This document shows positions 61,725 through 64,000 of a DNA stretch of 64,000 bases, one piece after another. Every line of letters starts with the position of its first letter. Within the stretch, counting starts at the first letter, position 1. This DNA comes from an uncultured Clostridia bacterium (GTDB lineage Bacteria > Bacillota > Clostridia > Peptostreptococcales > Anaerovoracaceae), in NCBI GenBank assembly GCA_944383465.1, contig CALWPQ010000021.1:1-64000 (forward strand), given 5' to 3'. A program made the position numbers and the translations under genes. The notes below the pieces were generated by a model. That model made no database searches. It had not been told where the DNA came from and saw nothing but the letters and a program-made list of their open reading frames with translations.

Positions 61725-62421
61725 TGGCGGCAATCAATTTGAGAGAACTGAAAGGCTGATAGGGAAGGAGGCGGTTTCTGCACTAGCACGTGCGCATGTA
61801 GCGGTGTTTGGTCTCGGCGGTGTGGGCGGTTTTGCGGTCGAGGCTTTGGCGCGCGCCGGCGTTGGCTGTTTTACACTCGTTGATAAGGATGATGTCGATA
61901 TCACAAATTTAAACAGACAGATAATTGCGCTATGCAGCACCGTCGGCAAGGATAAGGTTGATGTGATGCGTGCGCGCATAGCGGATATAAATCCTGCGGC
62001 CAAAGTAAACGCGGTCAAGACTTTCTTTCTGCCGGAGAATGCGGACTCGTTTGATTTTTCTGAGTTTGATTATGTAGTTGACGCTGTAGATACCGTGACT
62101 GCAAAGATAGAGATTGTAATGTGCGCACAGGAGGCGGGCGTGCCGGTAATCTCATCAATGGGTACGGGCAACAAGCTCGATCCTACTGCATTTAAGATTG
62201 CCGATATATATAAAACGAGCGTATGCCCGCTGGCAAAGGTGATGAGAAAGGAGCTCAAAGCGCGCGGAGTAAAAAAACTCAAAGTGCTTTATTCTGAAGA
62301 AGTTCCGAGGACTCCTGCGGAGGGAGATAGAAGAACACCTGCCAGCATTTCCTTTGTGCCGTCTGCAGCAGGTCTTATTATAGCGGGTGAAGTAATAAAA
62401 GATATAGCGAATCTTAGGTAA
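61708..62421 (+). CDS. tcdA: tRNA threonylcarbamoyladenosine dehydratase
   Basis: A 237-residue ThiF/E1-family enzyme with VAVFGLGGVGGFAVEALARAGVG (nucleotide site), DKDDVDITNLNRQ, and DAVDTVTAKIE. TcdA (CsdL) cyclises t6A37 in tRNA to ct6A. The protein lacks a Cys-x-x-Cys zinc pair, as usual for this subgroup. It overlaps the end of recX, so the transferase-recX-tcdA genes form one operon. Confidence 0.93.
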   Translation: MTILNNGGNQFERTERLIGKEAVSALARAHVAVFGLGGVGGFAVEALARAGVGCFTLVDKDDVDITNLNRQIIALCSTVGKDKVDVMRARIADINPAAKVNAVKTFFLPENADSFDFSEFDYVVDAVDTVTAKIEIVMCAQEAGVPVISSMGTGNKLDPTAFKIADIYKTSVCPLAKVMRKELKARGVKKLKVLYSEEVPRTPAEGDRRTPASISFVPSAAGLIIAGEVIKDIANLR

Positions 62422-62427
62422 AAGCAC

Positions 62428-62456
62428 TTGTTAAATATATATCAATATGGTATTAT
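62428..62456 (+). promoter_or_regulatory. Promoter of the CoaB-like gene
   Basis: TTGTTA (62428-62433), 17 bases, TATTAT (62451-62456), in the gap after tcdA. Confidence 0.55.
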
Positions 62457-62529
62457 AAATTGTATTTATAAAGATGAGAGAGATAAATTTAATATTAAAA
62501 AAATTTTGATATAAGGAGAGCGATAGTAA

Positions 62530-63294
62530 ATGAAGAAAATAATCATAACAGGAGGGCCGACAAACGAGCCTATCGACGAGGTGATGAAGATAACGAATAT
62601 GTCAACAGGCAGTCTTTCGACTAAGCTCGGCGCGCTTTTTCTCGAAGCAGGTTATAAAGTATGCCTTATAATGAACCGTGCGGTAAACACGAAAGAGGTA
62701 GAGGAGCTTGCCGAAGCTGCGGAAAATCTCACGATAATTTCCATTGAGACGACGGACGAGATGCTTTCAGCGCTTGAAGATGAGAGCAAAAACGGACAGG
62801 CGGATGCGCTTATACATGCAGCGGCTGTGAGCGATTACAAGGCAGACTATACATTCCTGCTTGAAGATCTTGCCAAGTATCTCTGGCAGGAAATCGAAAG
62901 CGGCAGAATATCGAGCGAAGAGGCACTCCTTGCCGCGATTGAAGATGGCGGTAAGTATCATATAGACAACAGTTCCAAGATATCGAGCTATCAGAAGAAT
63001 CTTTCCGTAAAGCTTGGGCTTACGCCTAAGATTATTTCGCGTCTGCGCGGCTGGTATGGCGATACACTTCTAATAGGATGCAAGCTTCTCGAAAATGTAC
63101 CTAAAGAAGAGCTTTATCAAGTAGCAAACAAGCTCTGTGTAAAGAACGATATGGACTATATACTCGCAAACGATCTTGCAGACCTTAGACACGGCAAACC
63201 TGCGAGATATCTTGTAAACAAAGATGGATTTACGGGGAAAACACTTGATAATCCGGAAGAAATATTTGCATTCGTGGACGCATGCCTTAATTAA
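62530..63294 (+). CDS. CoaB-like phosphopantothenoylcysteine synthetase-family protein
   Basis: A 254-residue protein of the DFP/CoaB fold: KIIITGGPTNEPIDEVMKITNMSTGSLSTKLG, ALIHAAAVSDYKAD, KISSYQKNLSVKLGLTPKII and NDMDYILANDL. These match the synthetase half that joins 4'-phosphopantothenate and Cys in CoA synthesis, without the flavin decarboxylase half (CoaC). A stand-alone CoaB occurs in some Firmicutes, and a CoaC-like protein may be elsewhere. AAGGAGAGCG precedes the ATG. Confidence 0.87.
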   Translation: MKKIIITGGPTNEPIDEVMKITNMSTGSLSTKLGALFLEAGYKVCLIMNRAVNTKEVEELAEAAENLTIISIETTDEMLSALEDESKNGQADALIHAAAVSDYKADYTFLLEDLAKYLWQEIESGRISSEEALLAAIEDGGKYHIDNSSKISSYQKNLSVKLGLTPKIISRLRGWYGDTLLIGCKLLENVPKEELYQVANKLCVKNDMDYILANDLADLRHGKPARYLVNKDGFTGKTLDNPEEIFAFVDACLN

Positions 63295-63357
63295 GGCAGA
63301 AAGGCAGAAATGCGGGTAAAATTATGACTGCGTTATTGACGCAAGGAGGAAAAAAAT

Positions 63358-63921
63358 ATGAAACTGATGATAGCGTCTGATATTCACGGCTCGGCATATT
63401 ACTGCCGCAAATTGCTTGAAGCATATAAGACGGAAAAGGCGGAGAGACTTTTGCTTCTCGGCGATATACTCTATCACGGACCGAGAAATGATCTTCCCAA
63501 GGACTACGCGCCCAAAGAGGTGATAGCGATGCTTAACGCTATGAAAAACGAAATACTCTGTGTACGCGGTAACTGTGATACGGAAGTTGATCAGATGGTG
63601 CTTGAATTTCCGATTCTCGCAGATTATGCTGTAATTATAAACGGTAAGCGCGATATATATGCTACGCACGGACATATTTACAATGAAAATAATCTGCCGC
63701 CGATTAAAGACGGTGATATTCTGCTTTGCGGCCACACGCATGTGCCTAAAATTACAGAGCACAGAGGGGGAGAAAAAGAGCCGCGTTACACTTACATAAA
63801 TCCGGGATCGGTATCTATACCGAAAGAAGAAAGCCATCACGGCTATATAATACTTGAAGATGATGAAATGAAGTGGAAAGACCTATTGGGAAAGGTCATA
63901 GATAATTATCTGCTGCGGTAA
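63358..63921 (+). CDS. yfcE: YfcE family metallophosphodiesterase
   Basis: A 187-residue calcineurin-like phosphoesterase with the five metal-site motifs: SDIHGS, GDILYHGPRN, RGNCD, THGHIYN and CGHTHVP. YfcE-type enzymes hydrolyse phosphodiesters with Mn2+ in vitro; the natural substrate is not known. GGAGG precedes the ATG. Confidence 0.94.
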   Translation: MKLMIASDIHGSAYYCRKLLEAYKTEKAERLLLLGDILYHGPRNDLPKDYAPKEVIAMLNAMKNEILCVRGNCDTEVDQMVLEFPILADYAVIINGKRDIYATHGHIYNENNLPPIKDGDILLCGHTHVPKITEHRGGEKEPRYTYINPGSVSIPKEESHHGYIILEDDEMKWKDLLGKVIDNYLLR

Positions 63922-63984
63922 AAACAAAAAAATTGCAGTATAGAAAAAAGCGGACGATAATAAATAAACATGCAGGAGAATTAT

Positions 63985-64000
63985 ATGAGAAAATTCGACA
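63985..64000 (+). CDS. Start of a further gene, cut by the window end
   Basis: ATG at 63985 with AGGAG 6 bases upstream opens a frame reading MRKFD before the window ends. Nothing can be said about its product. Confidence 0.55.

Overview
The window reads as chromosomal DNA of an anaerobic, spore-forming Gram-positive bacterium of the class Clostridia. Reasons: ATA-rich isoleucine codons and AGA-rich arginine codons, strong AGGAGG-type ribosome sites, sporulation genes (cotJABC, a pdaA-type deacetylase, a SpoVB-like flippase, ylmC/ymxH), a T-box leader, and a highly codon-adapted glutamate dehydrogenase that suggests amino-acid metabolism. A group such as Eubacteriales family XIII would fit, but the sequence alone does not prove it. 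Most genes lie on the + strand. I see no rRNA, tRNA, CRISPR array, insertion sequence or prophage.

Layout. 1-5.3 kb: a truncated membrane-protein gene (-), then an operon for an exported Tyr/Asp-rich protein, an ABC transporter and a two-component system. 5.4-13.3 kb: polysaccharide deacetylase, a Rieske/FAD oxidoreductase (-), a P2A cation ATPase behind a yybP-ykoY (Mn2+) riboswitch, a CDF transporter (-) and cotJABC. 13.5-16.3 kb: a pyrR-uracil permease-DUF554 operon behind a probable PyrR attenuator. 16.5-20.8 kb: DUF6873 protein, Elp3-like radical SAM protein, ACT protein, PFL/UPF0210 protein and ung. 20.9-24.5 kb: LemA, a DUF2207 protein and a trigger-factor-like lipoprotein. 24.7-29.2 kb: ylmC, nrdR, cmk, DUF1015 protein and a class B penicillin-binding protein. 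29.2-38.1 kb: gpmI (-), SpoVB-like flippase, addA, a tautomerase and gdhA (-).

38.5-41.8 kb: a T-box (probable Trp specifier) controlling an ABC importer of the TrpXYZ type. 41.8-44.9 kb: mgtE with a 280-nt leader containing a possible leader peptide, an NAD(P)HX dehydratase and an orphan MazF-type toxin. 44.9-49.5 kb: a small exported protein, a DUF5693 membrane protein, CsaB and a TagA/WecG glycosyltransferase, which look like a cell-wall polymer cluster. 49.6-51.3 kb: split transketolase. 51.4-52.7 kb: a PrcB-like protein and a TRIC-type channel (-). 53.1-60.0 kb: an unfamiliar protein with a degenerate P-loop, then ftsE, ftsX, an EnvC-like M23 peptidase, recJ and a CtpA protease. 60.1-64.0 kb: YerC/TrpR-like protein, Sfp-type transferase, recX, tcdA, a CoaB-like protein, a YfcE phosphodiesterase and the first codons of another gene.

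The most notable signals are regulatory. A perfect WalR-type box (TGTAAC-N5-TGTAAC) precedes ftsEX and its peptidase. An 11-bp direct repeat replaces the -35 of the ABC/two-component operon. Riboswitch, T-box and attenuator leaders are common. Two terminator-like hairpins carry the Shine-Dalgarno of the following gene in their 3' arm, and mgtE has its Shine-Dalgarno in a hairpin loop. The protein before ftsEX is the best candidate for something not yet described.
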